Source: Tubiluchus corallicola (Eukaryota; Priapulida; Priapulimorpha; Priapulimorphida; Tubiluchidae). Taken from it: DNA of 64,000 nt. The DNA is taken from the NCBI GenBank assembly GCA_030141605.1, contig JAQGDQ010000087.1, positions 1 through 64,000 of the forward strand. Direction: 5' to 3'. The first letter of the stretch is position 1, and every line of letters begins with the position of its first letter. The position numbers and the translations under genes were made by a program. Shown one piece after another: positions 1 through 54,800 of the stretch. The notes under the pieces are model-generated. The model did no database searches and had not been told where the DNA came from. It saw only the letters and a list, made by a program, of their open reading frames with translations.

Positions 1-583
1 TCAAATGTGACTTAGGTAAGTCAAATGTAGATGCATTACTTTGACTAAATAGGTAATTAGCTCATTTAAGTGCAAATTACAAAAAGATAAACCAAAGATA
101 GTCATCACCTCTTTCATAACTTTGAAAAATGTGTTGTTTATACCTGCCCAAAGAACAGCGAATCACTAATTAGTTTTTTAAGTAATACATTAGCACTGCA
201 TTAATGAATTAGTTTCTCTCAAGAAACAATGTTTATTTTAAGAATGTATTGCTTTCTCTAAAGTTTGTAAAGTTTACAGAATATTAGTGAACTATTAGTA
301 GCCCTATAAAGTTATTATTTAAGCAGCAATTATTAAATTGAAATTAAAGAAGATTAAATTTAACATCCTTAAACTTTACCACCTATCCACATTTGAGATA
401 CCAACGTCACATTTGACTTGACATGTGTCTACATTTGGTTTACCAAAAGCGCTCAAGATTTGTTGAAAACCATTGTTAACACATTTGAACTACCTACGTC
501 TACATTTGAGTTACCAAGACACATTTGAATTACCTAAATCTACATTTGAGTTACCGTAGGTCTACATTTGACAATGTAAAACC
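1..583. mobile_element. Family A inverted-repeat DNA element, left end cut by the window edge
   Basis: The right end carries several copies of a TCTACATTTGA motif and closes with ATGTAAAACC followed by TA. The interior matches the copy at 50817-51764 in the same orientation, with roughly 250 bases deleted. No coding sequence is visible, so it is non-autonomous. Confidence 0.8.
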
Positions 584-3500
584 TATAATACAGAGCTGAA
601 GGCAGAAATAATCCTGCACGGAATCATATTTATTGTGTGTCAAATTTCCATGTGTTGATATTCGTCAGGACATCGGTACACTCGCATCGTTAAAATGTAA
701 TAAATTTCACACACGTACGAATGATGATATTTCTTATTCACTTCCCGGTTTAGAGATAGGTAATATCGAAATGCAACCATTTTTATTACCGTCCTTTATA
801 CAGCACTTTGTAGTTAAGGTATGTTTAGTCAAATTCCCTCACTTGAACATAAATTTTGAGTAATTATGCATAGAAATAAACAATCCGTAATTGGACCATT
901 GGCGTTGGTCAGTTTGTCTCCCTACCTGTCTGTCCGTGTCTCTGTCGTCTTTATTAAAGGAAAACTCGGGCTCAGTCTTATACTACATCTCAAAACAATC
1001 TACTCTATAAAATAGTGAAAGGGAACACACTGTTTTTTCAATAATGACTTATGGAAAAGAATTGCTTCCACAGAATAGTAATTTCGAGTTTACGCGGCTA
1101 GTTCTTCGCTGTTACATACGTTTCGCCATTCCCTAGTTATATGTGTGCTACCGCTTGCATCCTGTACATGACCTGGCCAAAAAAGTGCCTCTCAGTTCAG
1201 ATGTGTTCAGTTGTGACGTAGCGCACACTTTCGAGAGCTTACGCATGAAGCACAGCGATGAACTTAAAATTTACCGTGTTTTTGTGTTTGGGACTGAACA
1301 TTGTACAATAACATTGCACTTCAATTTTTACTTTTGTAAACACATGCAGCACACTCATGGAATGTTTTTGTTGTTGAAAGTTATGTTCAATTGTAATGTC
1401 ACCAGTAGTTGGGCTCGCCGGCCATTATTTAAGTTTTTACCCATTATATATCAACCATCAGACATGCATTTTTGACAGTTCTAAAATGCATACTTTTTAC
1501 TGCACTTCAAAATGGGATACGATATAAAAAACCATCCTGTTCTCCTTTAAATTTTGCCCTAGTGAACCTTCCACTCGTCTAAGGTGATAACACACATTGA
1601 ATACACATCAGATAACAATGATAATTAGGTCCTATTATACTCTACATACCTTGGCAATTAGCTTTCATTATCATCATCAGCCATGTTATGCACAGAACTA
1701 CGTATGTTTTGACTCTAGTCATCCTTCTAAATCCAAAAGTGACACAGGAGAAATGCTGTTCTATCAGAATTTTTTTTTATCTGTCAGGGGTAAGCTGTAG
1801 AAAAAGAACCAACTGCTCATATTAATACTCCTTGATTGTTTAGCATATGATATCATTACTGATTCATTATTTAGTTATGAAACATTACATCATATAAGAA
1901 AATTATGACTAAAACGCAGGCCTAATTAAAAACAAATTATAATGACAACAATCACAAGAAAAATTTAAAACTAAAATTTTCAAAATTCAATATTGTTTAC
2001 TAAGAGAGCTAATCTTATCTGCAAAAATAATAAAAATACTACATACCAAAGGAAACCCACTTTTATTTATTCTACTATATTTTTATGGGTATATAAACTA
2101 AACTAAACTAGGCAACTTAGACACGGTACCTAATTTAAAAATATGGGGGTTTGCAATACTCATTTGACTCAATTCTTAATTTGGTGCATTAGTCTTAAAT
2201 GATAGTGATTATGCTATAGACTTGTGCAAAATGCACCACTGTAGATTAACATTGTTACATTATAAATAGATATCAAGTAAATTTGTTTCTACGGAGTGTG
2301 TCAAAAAAACGATGCAGAAGAAATGTGAAAAGTGTGACAAAATAAACATCAGCTTCTATATTACGACATCTAAATGACATTAAAATAATATTAGGCGTAT
2401 ATGTTTACATCATTATTCCAATTTTTCTATACTATAAAACTTAATGGTACGACTACATTTATTCTACTTTATGTGGTATTATTCTACTTATTATATGACT
2501 ACCACCATGCTATTATAAAAGAATGCGTCGATCGTATTTAATAGGCCTACGATACAATCAAGAACACAGATACAGAAGACAATTAGCGAGCGAAGATAGC
2601 GGGTGGCTGCTACTAGTATTTGCTAGTTTTCTTTGGAACACCGTGTATTTGCACCGTGACTTGCTATTTGTACCTGCAAAATTCAACTAAGATGAAAACA
2701 ACTGGAGACATTTTTGCATGTGCGATGTAATGACAATAGTATGGTCATTGTTTGATCACCAATCTACACAACCGGTGTCATTGAAACGCGCCGCGATTTA
2801 TATAAGCCTTAAATAAATTACTTCCAATCTTCTACTAAATACTAGAAAATCCAACAGCCGCTGATGATACTAACAGCCAAACATCAATGCTACCTTGACC
2901 TGCAATGTCAAAACTCACCTCTCTCAATGCGAATTTGAAGATTACAGGTAACAAACTAAGAATGTTTATAATCACACGTTTTACTATAAACTTTGCAACA
3001 GTGTCTTTATCAAATTTTCGTTTACTTGTTATATGCGCTTAACATTGCATGAACTTTCTAAATGACGACTTCCGCCTGTCATAAAACTGTTTTGTTGTGT
3101 CCGACCAATAGAAGAGTTAGGCCCAACTACAGGTATTTCCAAGCGAAAGCTTCCTCATAGCCTCAAGCCACGTTACAATGCAACGCTGAATAACGAAAAC
3201 TGAAAGTCAATAGCCGAGTAAAATTTGAAAATCTGATATATTACATATTATTAGACAGTTTATGTCTAATAAAAATCAGAATACTTGAAAAAAATATAGA
3301 TCTATTAATATGAGCTAACGTTTCAGACTGCTCTGAGGTGTACCAAACGTGCAAAATGCTACTATAATTAAAGGGAAACATAACGATTTTTCATATACTA
3401 CCCCGCTATGAAGTACCTTAAAATGTTTGCACTTTAACATATATAATAATGACAAAGTGTTTTTGATAATGAAATAACAGGTTAAAAACTTAATAACGAT

Positions 3501-6500
3501 CGGTGAGCCCAGATAGTAATGTCATACCTGAGCACAATTTTCAACAGCATAAATATCTCACAAGCGTGTTGCACGTGTTTGCGAAGGCGAAAATTGAAGT
3601 ACAGTGCTGCTGTACAGGGTTCCGTGTGTTGTACAACAGCTTGGCAAATTTTAAGTCAGAAATTTAAATTTCAAATTTATCGGCTGTATTCACGGCTCCA
3701 ATTGTATGTATGTGCGACATCACAACTGAACAAATCTGAAGTGAGAGGTACAGCGCCTGTGTTCTGCGAGGCGCTGGTGCCCACAGCGAAAAGAGAAATG
3801 CATGTAACAGCGAAGAACTAGCAACACGAATGCGAAATTAGTTTCTGCGACAATAATTTATTTAAGTAACTCGCAACTCTTTTGTCGGAAACAAAGGCTA
3901 CGATTTGTTCCTTTAGAGATTTGTTTACTCGTAAAGAGCCAGACTAGTGCTTAAACTTTGGCCCAAGTTCAAATACCTAATCTTCGGTTTCCGACTCAAA
4001 CGAACCTGAAATTATTAGTATTGAACAAGAAAGGACCTTGGTAGACACGCCTGCCTACAAAACTTAAAAAAATGAACTCGCTTGACGCGTTCAAAACACA
4101 TAAATCTGACATTTCTATTGATATTCCGTGAAAACATGTTCTAGTCTAGAAGCTATGAGCAGACTGCTCTCGTAATTAGTAGCTTGTGTCCACCGAAAGC
4201 TAAGGTATCCACACATGATTTTTTAAGCTAGCTTACTTTTCACTTCATTTAATTTGTTTTTATTATTCTTTATTTAATATTATTGTTATTATTTTGCAGT
4301 TTTTCTCATTTTGAGCTGTGCATGGACGATATGACAGCTTGAATTTTGATCATTTTTATATTCATTTGTACCACATTATTTGGCTTTTACATACCATTGC
4401 TTTTTCTTCATCATTTTCCTGTATGTTTAGATATTTTTGATTGCATTTTCATCTTTCACTTATTTAAAGTTGATTAGTGAATTTTAAACAGATCAAGTTG
4501 CTAAGTAAAATAGTAATAATGTAATTTCACTACTATTCATGAGCGAAATAGCTACAGTGTCATCTCAATAATCACATACATCCATTGAAGGATGGCTTGA
4601 CTAGTTGACCCTCTTGGTCTTTCGCCATCCTATTTCCATTGTGAAAATTAAATACATTTACTTGCCTCGGTTATATCATGAATATGGAAATAAATGCACG
4701 TTTTGAATTGAATTGAATTTACGAACCTGGTGAAAAAACAGAAATGTTTAAAAACATTTTTTCCTGTATTTGAAGTGTTGAAGAAAGTAGCATAATATTG
4801 AAAAGGGGAAGCCGCAGGTAATGACTGGAGAAAGATTTAAAAGAAAATTTGAAATCAGGGTACATTGAACTTTTGCGACACCCTGTATTTTGTATGACAG
4901 GAAAATAAAGAAATTAATGCCAGAAGAGTAATTATGCGCAGATTTAAATTGACGCCATTAAATTTCTCATATAAATCAGTGGATGCAAATGTAGCTCATA
5001 ACCAAATCTTGTGTCTGTGTTCATAAGTAAATCAAGTGCACATCTTGAAATAATTTCATCTGTCGCTTTGTGTACACCCACCATGTACAAAATAACAAAC
5101 AACGATAGCACACTTCTCCATAAGTAAAGATTATTATTTTCAAGCCAATAATTAGCATATATTCACAAGTACATCTAGGTATTTCTTCGGCAAAAATGTT
5201 ATTGAAACTAATACAAAAAAAAGAAAAACTGGCAATAATTATTATTGTTAACATTTCAAAATTTCAAGCATTAATATACATATAGCACTTCATAGTTAGC
5301 AAATAAGTAGACAATGGTCACAGTTAGGACAATTAGGACAATTCTGTAATGACTGAATCATACCCAATTATCACAGTTAAGTTAAAATACAGGTACGCAG
5401 AGTTAATGAAAACTCCCTCAGTGGTTACTTTTTGAAAGCATACATGCAGGTAAAAATCACTTTCCTGGCAATATTCTATCACTGGAGTATTATTGAAGAG
5501 ACTGGTGAAAATATACATTTTACTTTGCAGTAAAAAGTCAAACTAAAATAGTGCATTAACTTTGAAATTTGTAACTGCTGAAATGACAAAATCCTGAATC
5601 ATAAAGTTTTCTGGAATCTCCGTGTCAAGAAGACATCTTCCAAGAGACAAACGTATACGTTCTGCATTCTATGCAAAACTGCTGCAACGTAGTCTGCTGC
5701 TTGAGTTTCATAACCGAGCACCCCATGACCGCTTGGCTGTTCACCTCACTCTGAAACCGATCTGATGTGTGCTACACACACGTACGCTTTCAAAAATTAA
5801 CCACATATGTTATTTAACCATATGTTAGCAAAACGAAAATGGAAATTTGATTTTACATGCAAATATGTGTTCAAGAGTTAGAGAAAACTTATGCCACACC
5901 ATTGCGACTTCATACAGAAATAATATACTGAGCAATACTAGAAAAATTAACCTTTTAAATACACGGGTAAGTAATGACTTATACGTCACAACTGCAAAAA
6001 TATAATTTACATTTGGCTATACAAATACTCTACATCATAGCTATAGCACACTATGCAAAATTCTAGAAGAATTTGTCATCTTTAGGTATCTTATATACAG
6101 TATGTAAAAACAAGTCTATCTGGGTGCTTCAACATACTTATTTTACTACCTGTATATAAATGTGTAAAGAATGACGAATACTGAAAGATCTTTATATACC
6201 ATTTCAGCACACAAACTGGCATGTGGCCTAATAATTTTCAGCGCACCTTGAAATCTAATCTAGTCCAGGGACAGAATTTACTAGCAGCTTCAAAAGCCAA
6301 ATTTTACACTAAATTTAGGCTGATTTATGAAACAATACTGCAATAATAGCATACAACTTACATGTAATAACAAATTCTGATAATCTGCATAGAGTAGTAG
6401 TAAAATTTAGGAATTACATCATGTGAACATGTCAACCAGAAAAAATAAATTAATATTAGTAAGACTTTAGTATTACAAACGGGATGGAAAAGCACTAATT

Positions 6501-6828
6501 TCACACAAATAACGACTGAGACTGTTCATAATTAATGCAAATGTCTCACACTCATTTGGAACAGGTTCAGTCTCGTTACACGCAGCATCTTGTCTTCCAC
6601 AATGACACAAAATATTTACAAATCGCCATCTGGTTCACTTAATAATGTCCTTTGATCCTGGAATGTCTGCAAATGAAGCAAGTGCAGCCAACGAGTTTAG
6701 CACACAGAGGACTAAGCAAACCGCAATGGATGCAAAGCGTAAATACAAACTTAAAACTTTAAAGTTTTCAATTCACTAACACGCTCAGCCTATTCAGTAT
6801 GCAGCTCATAGAAAAATCAACAAGAAGA
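584..6828. other. Region downstream of CKAP5 without a supportable gene
   Basis: AT-rich. Small open frames at 1143-1475 and 3519-3821 (plus) have no recognisable domain, repeat or splice context. A GAATT-repeat tail after AATAAATGCACG near 4.69-4.72 kb looks like a retroelement 3' end. A glycosyltransferase-like scrap at 5606-5750 is listed separately. Confidence 0.5.
5590..5750 (-). pseudogene. Possible glycosyltransferase C-terminal scrap (ALG11-like), frameshifted
   Basis: One minus-strand frame reads SGHGVLGYETQAADYVAAV and a second, one base apart, continues ERIRLSLGRCLLDTEIPEN to a stop further on, near 5547. The joint pattern (G-x-L...DY...ER...F...F) recalls the end of ALG11-type mannosyltransferases. 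No other part of such a gene is visible between here and the end of CKAP5. The similarity is weak and may be chance. Confidence 0.18.
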
Positions 6829-6834
6829 TTTATT
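6829..6834 (-). terminator. CKAP5: CKAP5 polyadenylation signal AATAAA
   Basis: The first canonical AATAAA downstream of the CKAP5 stop on the minus strand, 132 bases beyond it. The end of the transcript itself cannot be seen. Confidence 0.6.
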
Positions 6835-6966
6835 AGCTAACTGACAATACATAATTACAAACACTTAAGCAAAAGTCCTAGTAAAACTGCTTAGAAATGT
6901 CAATAAAAAATTATGCAAAACAAAAGTATGCAAAAATAATCACATTAAATGAGGAAAAAGATCACG

Positions 6967-48655
<41,689 letters not shown>

Positions 48656-50816
48656 TCTGCTTGTTTTCACTTTTACTACAAATTACTGCTGCTATTTTAT
48701 TTGCACAAGTTCGCTAAATCTAAAAATAATAAAATCAAGTTTTGACACGAAGATACATACAGGTAACGCTTACGAGTATTTCAATTCACTTCAAATTTAA
48801 AGAAATCGGTCAATTTAGGCAACAGAAAAAGTCGATAACTAATTTTTTTAAAAAAAAAAATATGTTAAGGAACACTGCAACCTTTTTCCAATTGAAGCAG
48901 CACTATAAAATGAAAAAGAATGCCTAAGTCCAAAGCATCTCTGAATCCGAATAAAATTTGCATAGGAAAGACAAATGTGTTAAAATTAATCTTCTTTATC
49001 GATTGCAGGCATGTCTGTACTGCAGTACAAAGAGCAAATGACTTAGAGAAAATCTAGGTACATTATAAATAGTCAGCTAGTGAAGTTTACACACGCACTG
49101 TTAACAAACTCTTGTGTCACCACGGTTTTTTAGCAAAGCCAGACAAACACAGTGCAAATTTCTAATGCAATTTACCATCACATCACATTTATAATTAACC
49201 ACACCCAGTTTCCATTAGTCAGTTATGAATGAAGAGGACAACAGCATTCAATCTCCAAACTGGATTTTTAAAGGTGTTAGGATAACAATTACAACAAATT
49301 TACAAGCCAACGTCAAGAAATCGTTTAACTAGCGTAACAAACCCGTTACCATGGAATCACAACCAAATTTGGCAAGAACACACCAAAGTCAATTACAGTT
49401 TATTCTTAACGCAAGAACAAGTGCACTTAAGAGGGGAAAAAGCTTTACAAGTAGCTCATTTTACACACTTGCGCGACTCAGAACAAAAGGTTTACTCAGT
49501 TAGCAGTATAAAATTACATTTGCTTTGTGAGAAGCATTATTATGTGAACACGTAAAAAGGCTTTGAACAAAAACACTTCTCGGACAATATCAGAAAATTA
49601 AAATCACACTGTAAAAAGGTGCAGCAAAATGCACTGTGTATTACTTAACAGCTTTCAATGAAAACAAGAATTCATATTAAATGAGCAACATGAATTCTAT
49701 TTATAATTAATGCCATTCCCAGGATCTCTGTTTCATGAAATTTTAAAATTAGCAATGCACAGCATGGTGACTTGGCAACGGGGAGTGCCAGAAAATACCA
49801 ATACGAGATAAGAAGATAGAGCTCCTTTATTCAGTATGGTTCAATGCCCAAGGCGCAATGACTGATGAACAAATTTAACTAATAAGACAAGACTTACACT
49901 GGGCAGAAAACTTAGTTAGTTCTGAAAGAAGTACCTATGTCTTAATAACTAATAAGGACTCATTCCAGGAATAAGCCTACACTAGCTGCTGGTTTTTATA
50001 ATCTATGCACAAACTAAGCTCAGGAAACAATACTCCAAATTCAGTCATACAGCATAAGTCAGGCTTATTTTTAACCATGTACAAACCTGAACTCATCAAC
50101 ACAAAAAATGCAACATTTTCAGCACATGTGATAGCCACTCATAATTATAATAATTTAAGACAGTTGACAACATTTTCAGTTCAAAGCTACACTGTTCAAG
50201 CAGCAGTATATCTTGCTTTTAAGAATAAAAGACCGACGACAATGCATTGCTCCAAAACACCAATTAACTTGTGATCTAGATTTCACATCAAAAGTTTTTA
50301 TTCTTTATCAGAAGACCAATCCAATCACTGAAAAAATTTATTGCGAGCACAATTGTTACCATTTAATAAAGCGATTTAAACTTATTCCTTCCAAAGAAAA
50401 ATTCTAAAATTCAGGCACATAGCATGATTTACTTCTCTTTTTGCATGATCTTTCACTTATAAGACCCCGCAACCATACAGGTGTGCAGTGTACGGGACTC
50501 ACCTTGGGTTCAGTGTACTCAAGAAATCCCAACGTTACAAGTTAGAACTATAATTTATATTAATTACATACAGTTCATCTATAGCACAAACTCTTTATCC
50601 TGCTGTGAGCGCAAATGCTTGGTTAGTATCCTGGCAAGGCTGGCATTACTATAATTGCACAAACCTGCCTAGTATATAAACGCATTTATTATTCATTTCG
50701 ATGATCAACACAATTAGCACACAAGCTTTAAAACTTACAGTGCACTAGCTTTTATAGCAAAAGTTACAAACTTAAAGTACCAGCCATTATTCTCAAAGCC
50801 TAAACATAATAATATA
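48656..50816. other. CKAP5 5' flank
   Basis: Probable location of the CKAP5 promoter and 5' untranslated region, but no TATA box, CpG-rich core or initiator can be placed. A good GTGAGT donor after CCCAAG at 50502/50503 (minus) could end a noncoding first exon spliced to the AG just before the ATG. That is inference only. Confidence 0.3.
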
Positions 50817-51764
50817 GGTTTTACACGTCAAATGTAGACAGGAAAGTTCAAATGCGACTTAGGTAAGTCAAATGTAGACATAGGAATTTCAAATGTAGAC
50901 ATAGGAATTTCGAATGTGTTTTGGTAAGTCAAATGTAGAAATAGGAATTTGGAATGTGTTTTGGTAACTCAAATGTGACTTAGGTAAGACAAATGTAGAT
51001 GCGGTACTTAAATAAATCGGTAATTAACTCATTTAAGTGCAAATTACAAAAAGACAAAACGAAATTAAAATTATATTTTATGGTCATGGTGCTATCGGCA
51101 GCATCAATTTTTATTACATTTAATTAATTTGCAACTATTTGTATGGACGTTAATACGTTTTTCAAATGTAAAGTAAATGTAATTGTTTGATAAGAACACT
51201 TAAAAGTGTTGTACATAAATAAGTTAACAATTATACAATTATTAATATATACACCAAATCTACATTTTATTTGTCAACATTTTACAAAAAATGTCGGCAG
51301 AAAAGAATAAATCGGTTCCCACTTCGCAATGAACAGTGAATCACTAATTAGTTTTTTAAGTAATGCATTAGCACTGCATTAATGAATTAGTTTCTCTCAA
51401 GAAACATTGCTTATTTTAAGAATATATTGTTTTCTCTAACAGTTCCAATGGTATGTAAAGTTTGCAGAATATTAGTGAACCTATAACATTGTTATTTTAA
51501 CTTAAGAGCAATTATTAAATTGAAATTAAAAAAGATTAAATTTAACATCCTTAAACTTTACCACCTATCCACATTTGAGATACCAATGTCACATTTGACT
51601 TGTCATGTGTCTACATTTGACTTACCAAAAACGCTTAAGCTTTCTTGAAATCCATTGTTAACACATTTGAACTACCTAAGTCTACATTTGAGTTACCAAG
51701 ACACATTTGAATTACCTAAATCTACATTTGAGTTAACGTAGGTCTATATTTGACATGTAAAACC
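50817..51764. mobile_element. Family A inverted-repeat DNA element, full copy of 948 bp
   Basis: Begins GGTTTTACACGTCAAATG and ends with the near-perfect inverse, flanked on both sides by TA, consistent with a TA target duplication. The left arm holds about five variants of a unit such as TCAAATGTAGACATAGGAA; the right arm holds inverse variants (TCTACATTTGAGTTACC). The middle is AT-rich and non-coding. A Tc1/mariner-type MITE is the simplest reading. Confidence 0.82.
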
Positions 51765-54655
51765 TATATTTATGTTATTACTATGAACTCAGTAGATAAT
51801 ATTTATGAAGACTGTCAAATACCTAAAAAAGTCCACAAAAACAGTAGAAACTTTAAAACACACTTAATACTGAGACTTTAGCTGAATAACCACGAAATCG
51901 TACAGACGTGTTTAAAGCATTAAAGTACGAAATGTCATAAAATTAGAAATTTATTATTTCGATAAAATACCGCAGGCCAATCACTCACGCAGTTAAAGCT
52001 AATTAATGTCATGCAAATCATCCAGATTAATTTTTAACTGAATGCCATATGTCTCAGTATCATTGATGTGACCTGATGTTAGTCATCAACACAGTACATA
52101 ATTGCAGACAAAGAAAAAGCACATTGGCGGCAAGGATTGGCTCTGTCATCAAACGTCATTTATTATCAACACATGTTCTATTTAATTTATAAATTTAATC
52201 AATTCAAAATTAATCGATTAGTTTATGCAAGAACTCAACACTATACAATATGTAGCAATGTTAAGTGTGGACATAATACAAAAACTATAAGCTAGTTTGC
52301 TAATCAGACATTTGCTAGTTTAGGTTTGTATGTACATAACAAAAGAATAGCTTGAATAATTATATAGCCCAAAGGAAAGTCATCTGTCGTGCTAGCAACT
52401 GTAATAAACTTCAGTAGTCATAAACTAAAGTAAGGGTTTGTCTAAAGAACCCCAACAATGTGATTCTAGTGAAGTGCTCTAAACAAAGGCAATTTTGCTT
52501 TAAAGAATAACATAATGGGTGTCATTAGGCCTCCCAGTAAATCACTTGTGACTGCACAATCAAAAATTGTAGCCATTTTAAATTTTATTATTTTGCCTTC
52601 ATAATGGGTTTTCTCAGAGGTCGCATTTTTCGTAATCGAATTAGGAAGAGATAAACCAGTCCAGAATGGAAATCATTGGTACCCACTTACAGAACTCTTT
52701 CAGACCAACTGCCAGGACATGTCGTTTAGAAGAGCATGTATTGTTGTCTGAAATCCATTTCATGAATATGTTATTTAGAATGCCATTTAGTGTTGTCATA
52801 GAGTCCGTTTTATCATAAAAATTTAGAATAAAAAGTTACAATACAAAAACTGGCTAAAACTTATTACCTGAACACCAACAACAACGAAATCAGCATCACG
52901 ATGGAACAAAATTGCTTGTAAGCTTAAATCACAAGCAAGTAACCCAAAATTGTAGACTTTTATAAATTAAGATTTAAGATTTTTACGCGTAGCTAATTCA
53001 GCTAAATAGGCTTAAAATTATTGCCTTAAAACTGCAAACCACACAGTTACTAATTAACAATATCAACTAAGCCAGCTAATACGATATGGAAAATTTTGTA
53101 AGACCTGCAGAACATGCAAGCACCTTGAAGTTCTATTTAAAGGACAAGAAAACGCTCTTCATAAATAAGACTTTAAAAAAATTGTCTTCAAACTTTATTT
53201 CGCTTACATCTTGTCTTCTTGTATATAGAGCTTGCATTAATAGTAACGCTGTATAAAACTTGTAAATTTAAACTCCCACGATGACGGTTAGATGCAACCA
53301 TTTTAACTGTAAATCAAGTGAAACAAATCCAGATAGCATTGCACAAAGTTTGAAGAAATAATCAAGAGCATTCCTAGTCGCTAGCTAAGCAAAACTTTAA
53401 ATCACTTTGCATTGTCAGCAAAATCAATAACGTGTTTTTTGGTGAAACAGTGACGCAAACTGGGATGGCGGTGCAGTACTGTTTTATGCTATTAAGAACT
53501 TTCTTTTCTAATTACACAAGTTTTTCAAACAGGTAAGTGTAATGCTAAGTAATATAACTTTGCAAGGAAAGTTCTTTAAATGTACTTTAAAATTCCCGTT
53601 TCAATTTCCATTTTAAATTTTCGACAGCTAAACATAAGTTAACCAAAGGTAATGAGCTAAATACTAGGAGGAGCCACTACAATTACATATTATAATTTGA
53701 CTAACTGATATTCATGGAAAACCTGCGATGTAAATTACAGATCGTGAAATGTGCCGATTAAGCCAAAGCTATTACACTACACAATGTTCACATCCACACA
53801 GAAGCCGGTACATCACTACATCAGAATGTTTAACGTCACTCATTACTTAACGTAGCAAATAAAAACGGGAAATAGATTTCAGCAGATTGCTGAAAACATT
53901 CAGCCAGAGTGTCACGCTAACCTTGCTGTATGGTGTGATCAATAACTGAAAATGGGAAGGAATCCAGAAGGGAAGCCCACTGCTGAGAGGAAACCATTGA
54001 CAAACTCAAGAATGCAGAGCATAGTCATGAGATTAAAACATGAATGGTATTTAAATATAATAAAAGATAACAGTCTTTACAAAGTTTCACTGTGCATTTG
54101 TATCATCAACAAAAGCATGTGTTCCCAACATAGACTGTGAATGAGACTATATATCCCTACCATACATTACCACTTGAAATGAATCACCACATGCCTGTAT
54201 ACTCTATTTTCTACACTCTGTAGTCCTCATTAGTCGTTCTCATTTTCGTACATACTCTGTCACAGTGTACATGTAGTTTTGGTTTTCGACTTATATTTTC
54301 GTTCACTTCTTAGTGACAAATGTGATGTTTAAAAAAGACCAGTAAAATCGTAAGTAGCCATAAATGATTCTACTTTTGGTACTAATTATTATGTAGTGAC
54401 GATATTAATTTCATAAGCGATCTATTGCTAATATTTTGTAAATTATTAAAGCAACAATAATATATCTTCCCATTATGGTAATTTTAATACTAATCCCCAG
54501 ATTTTAATACTAAATCTACCTACAATCGTTTTTTCTCAACTCATTTGCTTACTTGTTAATCACTACTGCTTGTTAATTATTATTATTTTTTCATTAAATT
54601 TCTGCAGTTACTATTTTTTTCTTGTATTTCGATTTTTTGATCTTTATAAAATAAA
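51765..54655. other. Stretch without gene, apart from a family C repeat
   Basis: AT-rich. Apart from 53261-53598 I see no gene, repeat or open frame worth calling. Confidence 0.5.
53261..53598. repeat. Family C interspersed repeat, copy 3, inverted (upstream of CKAP5)
   Basis: Reverse orientation: begins TGTAAATTTAAACTCCCACG and ends TTTAAAATTCCC. The only family C copy seen outside CKAP5. Confidence 0.6.
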
Positions 54656-54680
54656 TTTATTTCAGGTTTATCACACCGAA

Positions 54681-54800
54681 TCAAAGCCGTACTGCCGTTT
54701 TTGTTAGTATTGGTTTGGGCGCATCCATACAGGCCAGTTTAAGTACATCTGCATACAATTCGGAATGTGTCAACAGTGTGAGGTTCTGACAACTAGTAGT
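54681..54800 (-). CDS. Candidate terminal exon, UBE3D-like
   Basis: A TACACAG acceptor, then 39 codons and TGA. LTLLTHSELYADVLKLA compares with the LTLPSATCLELLLIL end of human UBE3D. AATAAA follows at 54656-54661 (minus). Confidence 0.35.
   Translation of the reverse strand, partial: TTSCQNLTLLTHSELYADVLKLACMDAPKPILTKTAVRL

Noticed and set aside
1143-1475. 110-codon plus-strand open frame downstream of CKAP5.
   Set aside because: No domain, repeat, splice context or conserved-looking motif; length is within chance for this much sequence.
3519-3821. 100-codon plus-strand open frame.
   Set aside because: No recognisable motif and nothing around it suggests a gene.
50830-51010. Repeated TCAAATGTAGAC units looked at first like a CRISPR-type array.
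   Set aside because: The units are irregularly spaced, mirrored at the other end of the element and occur in an intron-bearing animal genome; they are transposon arms.
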